Part shown: positions 23,101-32,533 of the stretch, piece after piece
Numbering within the stretch: position 1 is the stretch's first letter
Layout of the letters: each line of letters starts with the position of its first letter
Source: Actinernus sp. WN-2022
Taxonomy: Eukaryota > Cnidaria > Anthozoa > Actiniaria > Actinernidae
DNA: 64,000 nt
NCBI GenBank assembly: GCA_030867875.1
Contig: JAOWCC010001589.1
Location: forward strand, 89,169,181 to 89,233,180
Direction of reading: 5' to 3'
Made by a program: the position numbers and the translations under genes
Notes under the pieces: model-generated
Seen by the model: the letters and a program-made list of their open reading frames with translations, nothing else
The model's database searches: none
What the model was told of the DNA's origin: nothing

Positions 23101-23278
23101 AAACAGCTTCAGAATGAGGCTTCCTGGAGGAGCTGTCGAGGAAGATAGTGTTAGCGTTACATCCGATATGTCAGCCATGTCCATGCTAGTGGACGGGAAG
23201 CACGCAACTAAAAAAAGGTCCTTACGACTAAGAGAGCTACTGAGACAGTTAAGCCAAAGCAACGAGAGTAAGTCTTAG
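13892..23278 (+). CDS. DH-domain Rho guanine-nucleotide exchange factor, plus-strand copy (gene model)
   Basis: Predicted activator of Rho-family GTPases through a Dbl-homology domain. Coding exons: 13892-14134, 16492-16568, 16902-16954, 17070-17211, 18763-18869, 19595-19689, 19997-20142, 21118-21183, 22321-23278. All have GT/AG borders and compatible phases. The DH domain (about 205 residues) starts EKRLRVVQEILETEKKYINC and ends in the exon at 19997. The usual PH domain is absent; an Arg-rich exon and a Ser-rich tail follow. It faces a paralog on the opposite strand (31.5-55 kb), and DH exon lengths and phases agree between them. Two DH exons are each one base short (107 and 95 nt; frame needs 108 and 96), which shifts the frame. 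These are either base-calling errors at G and C runs or early pseudogenisation. The true 5' end is not established. Confidence 0.75.
14601..14629. repeat. Perfect 11-bp hairpin in intron
   Basis: CACACGAGCAA and TTGCTCGTGTG are separated by 7 bases. The function is unknown. Confidence 0.5.
15103..16441. mobile_element. Composite: MITE ends around a decayed LINE
   Basis: AAAGCCTGGTTTACACTAG (15103) and CATAGTGTGAACCAGGCTTA (16422-16441) are inverted repeats. The LINE fragment 15194-16241 lies between them. A direct repeat of about 75 bp (16245-16310 and 16318-16385, containing ATTAGCGGCGCTTGTT) sits just inside the right end. Confidence 0.55.
15194..16241 (+). mobile_element. Decayed LINE fragment (RT thumb region to 3' tail)
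   Basis: The frame opens with MDKTKFLIFTPK and KFLGVKIDEHLKW, typical of the region after the RT palm in CR1/L2-type LINEs. Stops and frameshifts follow after 15454. The 3' end carries AACCTTTGAACCTTTGAACC, a repeated tail also found at 1.55 kb. An AT dinucleotide run lies at 15955-15977. Confidence 0.75.
16492..16568 (+). CDS. Plus RhoGEF, DH exon 1 (CR1)
   Basis: Encodes the first conserved region of the DH domain (RLRVVQEILETEKKYINCLR). Acceptor TTACAG, donor CTT|GTGAGT. 77 nt long, exactly like the paralog exon 36729-36805. Confidence 0.85.
16624..16752. mobile_element. Short MITE in intron
   Basis: TGGGTTGCA and TGCAACCCA bound the unit. Inside are CACGTGACGTCATGGCGGCC and, near the right end, an inverted CCACCAACATGG. 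Confidence 0.5.
16902..16954 (+). CDS. Plus RhoGEF, DH exon 2
   Basis: Encodes VFEDKLRALSLIPAKDIE, the first DH loop region. 53 nt, the same length and phase as the paralog exon 36440-36492. Donor GA|GTAAGT. Confidence 0.85.
17070..17211 (+). CDS. Plus RhoGEF, DH exon 3
   Basis: Encodes IFPVGLVEIRERHCRLYHLL and IVGDLFVDFFTENEE, the DH CR2 region. Ends in phase 0 at GAG|GTAACT. The paralog exon is 139 nt, one codon shorter. Confidence 0.85.
17272..17550. mobile_element. Element with CAGGGGC/GCCCCTG ends and a G-rich tandem core
   Basis: The ends GCAGGGGCGCATCC and CAGCCCCTG resemble hAT-type termini. The core (17352-17490) has six copies of a 24-26-bp unit, GCGATTAGCTAGGGGGTGTG, with repeated G runs that could form quadruplexes. 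Confidence 0.5.
17715..18376. repeat. 18-30-bp minisatellite in an intron of the plus RhoGEF
   Basis: The core CACGCGAGGGATATCACT repeats about 26 times. Early units are 18-24 bp; later units are 30 bp with an added GATTTATATGAA. It is highly uniform, so expansion was probably recent. Units are multiples of three and lack stops, so long repetitive ORFs appear on both strands; I do not regard them as genes. Confidence 0.95.
18763..18869 (+). CDS. Plus RhoGEF, DH exon 4, with a one-base deletion
   Basis: The start reads YDLLR in the phase set by the previous exon. From about 18778 the homologous frame (AYSVYSNNFPKAIKTINKWT) is shifted by one, so the incoming frame meets a TAA. The exon is 107 nt against 108 in the paralog (35655-35762). 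The shift maps to the GG at 18777-18778, consistent with a lost G. Donor CAG|GTATAA. Confidence 0.8.
19595..19689 (+). CDS. Plus RhoGEF, DH exon 5 (CR3), with a one-base deletion
   Basis: Reads CRGLDLQAYLLT in frame, then PIQRLPRYCLLIK in the next frame. The shift lies in a CCC run at 19649-19651. Length 95 nt, where phase 0 at both ends needs a multiple of three. The PIQRLPRY motif is the most conserved DH signature and contacts the GTPase. Donor AAG|GTGTGC. Confidence 0.85.
19690..19996. other. Intron, nothing recognised
   Basis: A short intron of about 300 bp; no structure seen. Confidence 0.5.
19997..20142 (+). CDS. Plus RhoGEF, last DH exon
   Basis: Encodes ELVKFTDGSHPDRVYVEEAL and METLNSSIQSSLRV, the final DH helix. 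Ends with two bases of a codon (AG|GTAATC), as in the paralog exon 34985-35142. Confidence 0.85.
20461..20550. repeat. About 39-bp tandem repeat with CRE-like sites
   Basis: About 2.5 copies of a unit containing CATAGTCTGTGACGTCATTA. Each carries TGACGTCA or a near match. Confidence 0.65.
20699..21069. mobile_element. MITE with GGCCATCCCTATTTTT ends
   Basis: The left end CCATCCCTATTTTTTTCCCG with TTTCTCATCG and the right end CGATGAGAAACGGG with AAAAATAGGGATGG are inverted repeats. Internal GACCGACCC repeats match the element at 4047-4363. Confidence 0.75.
21118..21183 (+). CDS. Plus RhoGEF, post-DH basic exon
   Basis: Phase-compatible exon (one base in, two bases out) encoding the Arg-rich FRSTRRRQAICRQKYSIQVS. 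Its position and phase match the paralog exon 34287-34349, which is Lys/Ser-rich. A PH domain would normally begin about here; none is present. A membrane-binding or nuclear-localising role is possible but unproven. Confidence 0.6.
21275..21426. mobile_element. MITE with CAGATTTCGTATGAGTGGGA ends
   Basis: Perfect inverted ends of about 26 bp. The interior has CCGTAACCGTGC and CGGTAACCGTGC. A diverged relative lies at 50043-50215, and a more distant one around 24370-24580. Confidence 0.8.
21858..21955. repeat. Two-copy direct repeat
   Basis: TATAACATATGTAGATATTA with CCAGTAATAT occurs twice, about 58 bp apart. Confidence 0.7.
22321..23278 (+). CDS. Plus RhoGEF, long 3' exon (Ser-rich tail)
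   Basis: Acceptor CAGCAG|A restores the phase left by the exon at 21118. Encodes about 318 residues to a TAG at 23276. The tail is hydrophilic, Ser/Asn-rich and likely disordered. Motifs shared with the paralog are SVSSGYASD (paralog STDSGYQPT), FQRFSSNRFSW (paralog FRRFSLRHRRSW) and the terminal RSLRLRELLRQL (paralog KMKFKDIVKQLF). It appears to replace three paralog exons (33859, 33486 and 31543), so two introns differ. The end overlaps a donor-like AGA|GTAAGT at 23267, so a further exon cannot be excluded. Confidence 0.8.
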
Positions 23279-24330
23279 CAATTCAAGTAATTTCTTAAAA
23301 CCTTTGTAGAAATGCAAATATAGAGCTTCTAGTTCAGCTAGTTGTATGGATGAAGTCTACTGTTAGGGTTAGGTTACCTAGTGGAGAGAAAACGAATTTG
23401 GCATTGGAAAGAAAACATGTTTTATGTAGATTTCGTGCTTTGTATTGAAAGCTTCTTTGTCACGTCCCGTCCCGTCCCCTCCTTCGGCAATGGGATTATA
23501 TTTGTTAAAATGAAAAAGGTTTAAATATGAAAATTAGGAAAAGAGAGAACATTGTCACTTTTTAATCATATCTTGCAGAAGCACTAATTCATTGTCAAGC
23601 GTGGCAACCATTCCCCACCCACCCCGTGACAGCAGTAAACTGCCCTCCAGATGATGGTATCTGCAGTGTAGAAATAGAGCGAGCCATCCACAGAACCATC
23701 CCCACCACCCCGTGACAGCAGTAAACCTGTCCTCCAGATGATGGTATCTGCAGTGTAGAGTGAGCCATCCACAGAAATATCCAAAGAAAGATTGAACTGC
23801 CAATGCCAACAAAACAGTGTGTGAAGTAACTTGAGTCTGAGCCATAACTCATGGCTTCTCTGATATTCAATATAACATTCAATCAAATTTATTTCTTATG
23901 GAGAGGCACTGTTCCGACGAAATATTCCATGCACACTAGCACAAATCGAGCTCTAGCCATGCACTGATCATAATGGTAAAGTGCGGCAAATCTCTATAAA
24001 TAGAACAGTTATCGCTTACCGTCATCCTGCTGACCATTACACGAAGGGACGTGCCCCGGCGCCAGATCCCTTGTTGTGTTCATACGATATTTCCCGGCGA
24101 CGTGTCCCTTCGTATACACCAACCTTTAAGCATTCCACCGATTTTTAAAGCGCAGTTTTGTAATCAGCAGAGCTGGATCTAAGACTGTCATTACATATTT
24201 ATCTGTTTCAGTTAAATCACGCTGACATTGTCCAAAAACGTACTCCTCGCATTGGGTAGAATGGATTTCTTATGGGTATGAAAAGCAATGGACAATGTCT
24301 ACATTATGGAATATAGTAACACTCTATTGA
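23279..24330. repeat. Intergenic; 95-bp two-copy tandem repeat at 23600-23790
   Basis: GTGACAGCAGTAAAC, then CTCCAGATGATGGTATCTGC and GCCATCCACAGAA, occurs twice. Otherwise no gene is seen. This is the 3' side of the plus RhoGEF. Confidence 0.6.
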
Positions 24331-24689
24331 CTTCATCGTGCTTTCACTAGTTCTGCCGATCAGAGCAGACTCGTGCGAGTGTGAAAGAGGTACGGTAAGA
24401 CAGATGCTGTACCGCTACCGTGCAATACTTTACCGTGCAATACTTAACCGTACCGTAACTCTGTAATTTGATTGGATCAGGAGGATCGAAACAATAGGGA
24501 AACTCATTTCATTGACACGGCAGGCCGTACGGTAATTTTGCCGTAAACCCGCTGCAAAGTTACGGACGATTGCGGTATAGCTGCGTGCGCACCTATTTTG
24601 AAGTTGTATCGAACGAAATACGCTCTGTCACAAATCCACATAACTAATATAAGATTCGATACTACGTGGGCTCGAATTCGCTGAAAGCC

Positions 24690-26095
24690 GTGTTTCTATT
24701 TAACAATTGGACTATTAAATCGAAGTTTCTATTGTACGAATAGAGTGTGTCCGTCGAGGAACTATCGGCTCGCGGAAATATGATGTTCTTAAAACAAATA
24801 TAATATATGCTAGTTTTAAGAACATCAAATTTCCAAGGGAAACTATCAGCCGATAGGTCCGAGATAGCCACAGTCTATTTGCGTTATTGTTCAACACAAA
24901 ATTGTCGTTCGTGCTCAGCGGGCACTATTATACAAATAGACTGTGTCCGTCGAGGAACTATTATACAAATAGACTGTGTCCGTCGAAGAACTATCGGCTG
25001 ATAGTTGCCCGCGGAAAATTGATGTTCTTAAAACAAATATAATATATGTTAGTTTTAAGAACATGAAATTTCCAAGGGAAACTATCAGCCGTTGTAGTTT
25101 ACCACAAAATTTTGGCGCGCGCTCATTGGCTAAAAAGCGATCACGTGACGTGATCGTTGTCGTCCGCGGATGAAAACTATCAGGCGATAGTGCCCGCTGA
25201 GAGCGGAAGACGATTTTGTGATGAACAATAACGACAAATAGACTGTTTGTCTCGGAACGAAGTTCGAGGGCTTATATGCTAGTTTTAAGAACATCAAATT
25301 TCCAAGGGAAACTATCAGCCGATAGTTCCTCGACGGACACAGTCTATTTGTATATTAGTATAAACCAACTAGTGGACTATTACAAATCCTGCATTCTGAT
25401 TGGCTACCCTACTATAGGTCTATTTGTGATAGCCCATGGTAGACAAAAACCGCACGCATTTTCACGAAATAATAACATTTTTTTCAACTTCAATTTGTTT
25501 GTTCCTATTATTTTCTGCTGTTCGACTAGTTAGTTTATACTAAAACAATTAGACCTCTCGCCCTCATGGGCTACGAGTTAAATAGCCCATTCGGCTGCGC
25601 CTCATGGGCTATTGACTCGTAGCCCATGAGGGCTGCGGGTCTATTAAAATTGTTAAATAGTTCCGAGACAAACACAGTCTATTTGTCGTTATTGTTCATC
25701 ACAAAATTGTCTTCCGCTCTTAGCGGGCACTATCGCCTGATAGTTTGCATCCGCGGACGACAACTATCACGTCACGTGATCGCTCTTGACCAATGAGCGC
25801 ACGGCAATTTTTTGTGGTGAACTATAACGCCTGATAGTTTGCCTCCGCGGACGACAACTATCACGTCACGTGATCGCTTTTAGCAAATGAGCGCGCTCCA
25901 AAATTTTGTGGTGAACTATGACGCCTGATAGTTTGCCTCCGCGGACGACAACTATCACGTCACGTGATCGCTTTTGGCCAATGAACGGGCGCCAACATTT
26001 TGTGGTGAACTATAACGCCTGATAGTTGACGAGGAGCGTAGCCATGATGAGAAACTGAGAGCGAGTAGTCTAATTGTTTTAGTAGAAACCAACTA
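24690..26095. mobile_element. Nested palindromic repeat complex
   Basis: Several direct and inverted copies of TCCGTCGAGGAACTATCGGC, TTTTAAGAACATCAAATTTC and GACTGTGTCCGTCGA fill 24.7-25.35 kb. Near the centre (25545-25650) is a palindrome containing CTCATGGGCTACGAG. Three direct repeats of about 100 bp at 25735-26030 each contain TATCACGTCACGTGATCGCT. AACTAGTNGGTTT appears at both flanks. The pattern suggests one MITE family inserted repeatedly into itself. No coding region. Confidence 0.75.
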
Positions 26096-26359
26096 GTAGC
26101 TCAATCTTAAACTGAAGCAAGAAGATTTTTTGACATTTTGACGACTTGGCAGCCATTGCTTTGCGGCTTTTGAAAACAGAATAAATAGTGAGTAGCTTAG
26201 CCAATCAGCTTGCAGGATTCGTGATAGAACACCAGTTGGTTTCTACTAAAACTATATAGAAACATAGACAGTTGCGCGTGTTCTTGAGCTAGTTGGGAGA
26301 ATTTACGTTTTCATTGCAAAAAAGCAAGCGTTTTCCCGTATTTTACTAGTTTATTTTAA

Positions 26360-26560
26360 ACAAGAAATAGAAAAAAATGTATTTATTTCCATAGAGTTAT
26401 AGAAACACTTGTTGAAGATTGGAAGAACTCGAAATAGCAGTGGAAACACTTGCCCTTCGAGCTCGTGTTCCCACTGCCATTTCTCGTTCTCCCAAACTCC
26501 CACTCGTGTTTCTATAACTCTGGAAACACGGGAAATGTTTTCTATTTCTTAAATAGATAA
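26360..26560. mobile_element. Palindromic MITE
   Basis: CCAGAGTTATAGAAACACNAG-type arms (26389-26410 and 26505-26523) are inverted. An outer pair, AAGAAATAGAAAA and TTTTCTATTTCTT, extends the fold. Confidence 0.7.
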
Positions 26561-27220
26561 ATATATAAAAAATATTTTGTAAATAAATTAATGCTTTATC
26601 ATGACGCAGCTGTTATCAGTGTTGTGGAGGTATCGTAACCTGTGTTTAAGAGGCATTAACAAATGAAGGGCAGATTTAAACTTAGATAGGCCGTCTCAAC
26701 CACAAACTCATAACAATGGGCCTTTTGCAGGAATGCGATCACGTGGTTGTACTGGGTGGCAAAAAATCTTAATTCATATATTTAAAGGCATTTGTACGAG
26801 ATCGGTAGTGTTATTAGCAAAGCCTGTTTGTAAATGTTATTTTCCACCTCTAACCGATTGTCGATCTTTCTAAAACAGCATTTGGAAGTTTGTTTGCGGA
26901 CCAATACAATACTTTATTTAACCACGTGTCACCTAGGAGCTTATACAACTCGTTTAAACGTGAACGTGAACAAAAGATAGGCAAATGAAAATACATACAA
27001 ACTTATAATTTAAAAAAAGTTTAGATACACTTGATGTTTAAGAGTATTAAACAGTTTTAAAATATTACGAAGTCTTGAAATATTACAATATTAAAAATGT
27101 ATATTAAACTATGCATTTATACTCATTATAATAAAATTATATTAGAAATTTCCTGGTAATTATTTATGACGATAACATATGTGATCGTAAAGCGCTTTTA
27201 AAAGATATAATTTATTTGCA
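26561..27220. other. AT-rich non-coding
   Basis: No gene or repeat structure seen beyond AT richness around 27.0-27.2 kb. Confidence 0.4.
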
Positions 27221-27480
27221 TTCCCTTATTTTAGTAGGTAGTTTGTTCCACAGAACACTTGCTATATATGAAAACGATTTATGAAGCCATTCCAAATTAA
27301 AACGAGGCTGTTCTAGTCTGGTACCATTTCCGCGCAAGTTGTAGCTTACCATCTTAAGCTTGAAGAAGTCATTTATATAAGCTGGACCCCGATCGTTCAT
27401 GCAATTGAAAATTAGAATTAGAGATTGACGGTTCCTACGTTCAGCCAATGTTCCTGTGTTGGCGTATTTGAGAAGATAAT
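27212..27480 (-). mobile_element. LINE C-terminal fragment
   Basis: Encodes RRNRQSLILIFNCMNDRGPA and SVLWNKLPTKI, clearly related to the LINE product at 5477-5992 (CLKENGPRY, LWNKLPTTIK). It is truncated at both ends. Confidence 0.8.
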
Positions 27481-27504
27481 CGTATGACAATGACTTGGAC
27501 AAAC

Positions 27505-27585
27505 CCAAAATAGTCCAGTAAACCCTTTCCCATGCGACCAATAAACCCTTTCCCATGGGACCAGTAAACCCTTTCCCATGGGATC
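27505..27585. repeat. 26-bp tandem repeat, 3 copies
   Basis: AGTAAACCCTTTCCCATGGG repeats three times beside the LINE fragment. Confidence 0.8.
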
Positions 27586-28150
27586 ACAAGCGCAATTCCC
27601 GGTTTGCACAAGTACGTCAGTTGAATACAACTACCAGAATCCTTTGCGAATTATTTTTCTTTTTTGTCCTCGTCCCATTCTTCTCGGCCTCGTTCAAATT
27701 TTGCCAGGCTCCCCACTAGGTCATTTACATCAACTGCTCACGTGATCTTGTCAATCAGAAATATTAGCGCTAGGTCAAAATGGATGCCAGAAATCTCTAA
27801 ATTTAACAGACTGGACTGCAGCTCTGGACAGCTGTTTCGTCAGCACGGCATAGCAAGAGTAAATAAGGCTCAGCCGTGAAACTGAGAGAATGAGCCGTGA
27901 CGCCACAACCAGTAAAACCCACAGGGATCATATTAACCAATCAGAAATAATACCCAACCAGAATGGCTGGCACTAGGCTGTGCCCAATCCTGACATAGGT
28001 TACACAGGTAAATGGTGAAAGTGAATTCTGGAGACAACTGGGAGCACTTGAGGTATAGGGCAAAGGAAGCTACAATCACAGACATAATTGTGAGACACTC
28101 GACAAAATAGTTATTATATGAGAACAAAAACATACAAGAACAAAGCTAAA

Positions 28151-28954
28151 GGCCTGTTCAAACGGATGCAACATCGTCCAACATGTTGGATAGTACTGTG
28201 ATATCGCAAAGGATTCCGGTGCTGTTTACGTTCGCCTTCGTCTTCGCGATTTCTCGGCCGAGTTGAGCTCGTAAGCATGTTACTTTGGCTTTTATGTCTG
28301 AGATAGTTATCTAGTTTTTCTTCCATCTCTTCGTAGGCGCTTTTTCTCTTGTTCCTGATGTGATACGTCCCAAAGGCAAACTCTCTCTTCTAACAGATCT
28401 AGCAGTTCGTCAACTTCTGACCACTTTCTCGTCTTGCACTTTCTTTCCATGTGTTTACAGCCTTCCTTTTTACATTTTTAGGAGTTTTGCTCCTGTTTTC
28501 CTGCTCAAAATCTTCTGAAAGTACTTCATTCTCGAGCGCTTATATCATGAGCCCCTGGCTCGGGAGATTGGGCAACCACTTCCTGCGTTACCGACGGTAA
28601 ATTATTATTATTCTCCGCCATCATGGTGCCAATTGAAATGATCGCCTAATCGTCTGTTAGTAAACAAAATCAAATCTCCATGGATACAGCGCGAACGACG
28701 AATGAAGTGCGCGTGCGCGAGTCCAACATTGTTGGGAAAGCCGTTCAAACGGATCCAACATGTTGGGACATGCTTCATCGATCACGACAACAAAAGAAAT
28801 GTTGGATGAAAAGTTTGACTAGTTTCAAACTTCATGCAACATTGTCCAACATCATCCAACATCGTCCAACAGGGTGTTCAAACGGATCCAATATGTTGCA
28901 TCCAACAATGTTGCATGATGTTGTGCCAACATGTTGCATCCGTTTGAACGGGCC
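28151..28954. mobile_element. 0.8-kb inverted-repeat element (GGCCYGTTCAAACGGATGCA)
   Basis: GGCCTGTTCAAACGGATGCA on the left and its inverted form on the right are nearly perfect over 28 bp. Several further CAACATGTTGGA palindromes lie near each end. The right end abuts TTAA and the left end CTAA, so a TTAA target duplication with one change is possible. No transposase. Confidence 0.75.
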
Positions 28955-29567
28955 TTAAGACAACTGAAGTTTCACAAACCCCGCTTCCCCTTTTAATGTT
29001 GGTAATGAATGAATTTCAAATTAAACGTGCACCTAAACCAACACTGAAGTGGGGAGAGAGGGTTTATTTAGGAATGGGCTCTAAAAGTGAGCAGTGTCCC
29101 AAGTCATTTTGTCTGTGATTGTCAGTTAAACGGATAGTCGATTGGTGGAATCTTAGAAAGTGAAGCTATAATTTAAAAGATTTTCAAATTACACCTTTAA
29201 CTTAAACTCCTGACTTAAATTATGTTATTTGAATAGTCCATTTGACTTAATGATTTCAGATTTAATAAATAAACTAAAGGTGAAACCTCCTTGACTGAGC
29301 CCCTTAAGACAACTTCCAAGATAACGATGTGTTGACTTCTTTACTGCCACATAAATACAATCGGTTGGATTCTCCTTTTCGTATTTTAATGAACTTTGTA
29401 AGCACTATAGCTAGAATATCAGATTCTAAGATGTAAAATGTTGCTTTGGCTTCGTAAAGTATTACTTGTTCATGTTTGTTTGCACTGCGAACGTCAATAT
29501 AAAACTGGTCCATTTATGAGTGTACAGCGAGGCCATTTGCCTGTCGTCGATGGACGTTACTTTCCTT
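28955..29567. other. Non-coding, nothing recognised
   Basis: Only short ORFs without coding features. Confidence 0.4.
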
Positions 29568-29653
29568 CAATCTCGTACCCAAATCCCCGTTTGTTTCTTA
29601 CTGCGCATCGAGCATGCGCAGTAAGAAACAAATGGGATGTGGGTACGAGATTG
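29568..29653. mobile_element. 86-bp near-perfect hairpin
   Basis: CAATCTCGTACCC at one end and GGGTACGAGATTG at the other. The centre is GTTTCTTACTGCGCATCGAG with CATGCGCAGTAAGAAAC. A very small MITE or hairpin remnant. Confidence 0.75.
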
Positions 29654-30324
29654 ACTTTCCTTATGACACAAAAGAACAAAACAGTGCGGCACGATAGAAA
29701 CTAAGACATTTCTGACAGACTCCATTGTTGTGATCTGTGGGACAACTAGCCTCGCTCTGGTACAATTGTTACCAGTCCTCTTCCTGCACGGCCATGAGAT
29801 ATGATTAAGGTGCATATTCATCCAGTTCATATACCGCATGCTTACAAACACTTGATGACAACATCTGGTCAAACTCAGATACGCTGTACGAAGAGGGTCA
29901 CGCTGCATGATGTCTACGCTCTTGTCAAATAATGATATAAATAGCTAGATATATACGAGCATGTTACGATTAATAATTTTTAACTCGTCAGTTACCTTGA
30001 CTTCGATATTTTTCAAACAGTTACAAAATACAAAAATATAATGTACCGAAACAGTCTGCAGCCGTAAGAGGTCCTGAAGCTGATCACTATAATAGCGATA
30101 GCAGGAAAAATAAATACAACCATGTTATTCCTGAGCTTTGACTTCATACTTCCTTCGTATTAGACACGTTTTAAAACAGAGCTATAATTACAATACATCT
30201 GTAGCGACTCATACTGTCGAGATCTTCTCGCCGACCTCTGGCACGAAGAACGTTTCTTTGGGTGACATCGGTGGAGAAGGCGTTTTGGGTACGATTTCGG
30301 CAATGCTGGACACGCCGCTCCTAC

Positions 30325-30690
30325 AAAAGGAGATTTATATCAATGCACGATGCTAAACAAGGGGATAAACACTGGTATAACCAACTACAAGTAGAAAAGG
30401 AGATTTATATCAGTGCACGATGCTAAACAAGGGGATAAACACTGGTATAACCAACTACAAGTAGAAAAGGAGATTTATATCAGTGCACGATGCTAAACAA
30501 GGGGATAAACACTGGTATAACAAACTACAAGTAGAAAAGGAGATTTAGGTCAGTGCACGATGCTAAACAAGGGGATAAACACTGGTATAACCAATGGTAT
30601 AACCAACTACAAGTAGAAAAGGAGATTTATATCAGTGCACGATGCTAAACAAGGGGATGACAACACTGGTATAACCAACTACAAGTAGAT
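30325..30690. repeat. 70-bp tandem repeat, 5 copies
   Basis: The unit contains AAAAGGAGATTTATATCAGT and ACAAGGGGATAAACACTGGT. The last spacing is 80 bp, from a small internal duplication. Confidence 0.9.
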
Positions 30691-30841
30691 TAAGGTATGC
30701 TAACCGCCGTGAAAAGTGAGCAGCAGCTGAAGGTTTTTTACATAAACTTTTGCTTCGATTTTCTCGGCCGAAATAGGTCGTATAGCCAAAATAACTGAAA
30801 AACATGATTGTATACATCTAGACGTTTGATAAGCAATATCT

Positions 30842-30896
30842 GTGCTTTATCGGATTTACTCGCCTGCGGCTCGAGTTGTTAAATCCGCTAAAGCAC
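30842..30896. repeat. Palindrome
   Basis: GTGCTTTATCGGATTTA and TAAATCCGCTAAAGCAC are inverted around a GC-rich loop. It resembles the palindrome core at 40.7-40.9 kb. Confidence 0.6.
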
Positions 30897-31542
30897 GGCT
30901 ACTCATTGTGTACACGAACAGGTGAGCGTGTAATCAGTTTGACTGAAATTGCTTTAAAAAGGCCTCAAGAACTTGTTATAACTACTTCATTCTCGGTTAT
31001 CCCCTATTAGCATTAGCATTTCCATCAATGGCGCCATTTCCTTTGATCCTTTATCGCAGTATACAGTGCCCGAATACAAGCACGATACTGTGGGTCGTTC
31101 AGACTACTGGTGCCCAGTCCCAAGGAGTATTCACATTAACGCGTTTACTTCCTCCTTCGCCCATCTCGACTTTTCTGCCATTTTGAAAATTGGAGCAGGG
31201 GTTTGTGGTTAAAATGACTGGGCACTCGCGAAAATTTTGGCACGGGCACTAACGAAAAGCCATGTTCACACCGGTGTCTGCCGTGCCCGGGAACAGTGCC
31301 ATGGCACCTAGTGTGAACGCACCTATGTTAAAAGGTATTATATTTTCAATGTGAAGAAAACATTTTAGCCATGAAGACTATAATAATGAATTCTAAACAA
31401 TTACCTTAGCAAAACATTCCTACAAAATAGCAAACTTTGAGGTTTTAGTTGTTTTTATGACTTGAATGTGGACTTATGGATTGATGTACCTCCACTTGCG
31501 ATAAGAAACGCTATAAACATCTTGTAAATACGTGAAGCATAC
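30897..31542. other. Region between the convergent RhoGEFs; MITE-like material at 31080-31325
   Basis: CTGGTGCCCAGTCCC / GGCACCTAGTGTGAACGC and several GTGCCCG blocks suggest an old inverted-repeat element. No gene. Confidence 0.4.
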
Positions 31543-32533
31543 TCACTTTTTCTTTTTGATGAATAACTGCTTGACAATATCTTTAAATTTCATTTTGCTT
31601 TTCGAGTTATTCGTCTGTTTTTCTAGCTCTTCGTCACTTTTGAGCATGCACGGAGTTTGCTCCACACCGCCTGCAATCAATGTGTCCCAACTTCTCCTGT
31701 GCCGAAGGGAGAATCTTCTAAATCCTTCCATACTGGTTAGAGGTCTCATAGAGGATGATTTGTTGAGTGTATTTGTTGGTGAATTATCTGGCGTACCAGC
31801 AGATAAATCCGAGTCTGTTGATCCACGAAGACTTCCTTTACTCCTCGACTTCGCTAATTGGCCACAGGACACACCACTAGCCCGCTGTCCTCCCATTATA
31901 AATTGTCTCACTCCGTCTGAAGACGCTCTTTTCAGTAACCGATGTGCTTGTCTTGGCACCCATATGTCTTTCGCAGGCCCTGAAGATCTTACTTGCGAAT
32001 TAACGACCGTAGATTTTAAATCATTTACATTATCCGAATTTACTCTGCGCATTGAATTTTCCTCCACAGACACAATTTGTGAAGGTAACATTAGGGATAA
32101 AGGCTGTGCTGTGCATTCGTCAAATTGTTCGCTCTCGCACACGTTACTGCACGAGCTAATATCTGGTAAGATTTGCGGTCCAAACATTTCTGACTCGTAA
32201 CTAGCCGTAATTTCATTGTTTGTGATCCCATTTTCTTCCTGCCCAGTCTGTCGTGGGTCCTCGGTCGATGAAGTCGGTGAGTGGACTAAAGTTGAAGAGT
32301 TCTCGTCGCTATTTTCGTTACAAAGCGGTGCAGCAGCCGCAACGTCCGGCAGTGTCATCGCGTTGTCCATTGAATATGAAGGTTGCTCCCCGAGACTCGG
32401 GAAATCCCGACCGAGCTCAGGCAGAGTGCTTGTGCTTCCTGAAAACGCCTCATCAAACGATCGCCGCCATTTCTTGGAGCGTCTTTGCAACGTTCGCTTC
32501 CATGACTCTTTTGCCAGCTTCAGCTTGCTCGGT
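31543..32533 (-). CDS. Minus RhoGEF, 3' exon
   Basis: Acceptor TTGAACAG|A completes the preceding codon. 329 residues of disordered Ser/Thr-rich sequence with basic clusters (KLAKESWKRTLQRRSKKWRR), FRRFSLRHRRSW near the end and a terminal KMKFKDIVKQLFIKKKK. The stop TGA overlaps a donor consensus (AA|GTGAGT), so an alternative longer C-terminus is possible. Confidence 0.85.

Noticed and set aside
20143..23278. PH domain expected after the DH domain
   Set aside because: I searched the introns and tail by eye for PH-like exons on the coding strand in compatible phase and found none. A profile search would be decisive.
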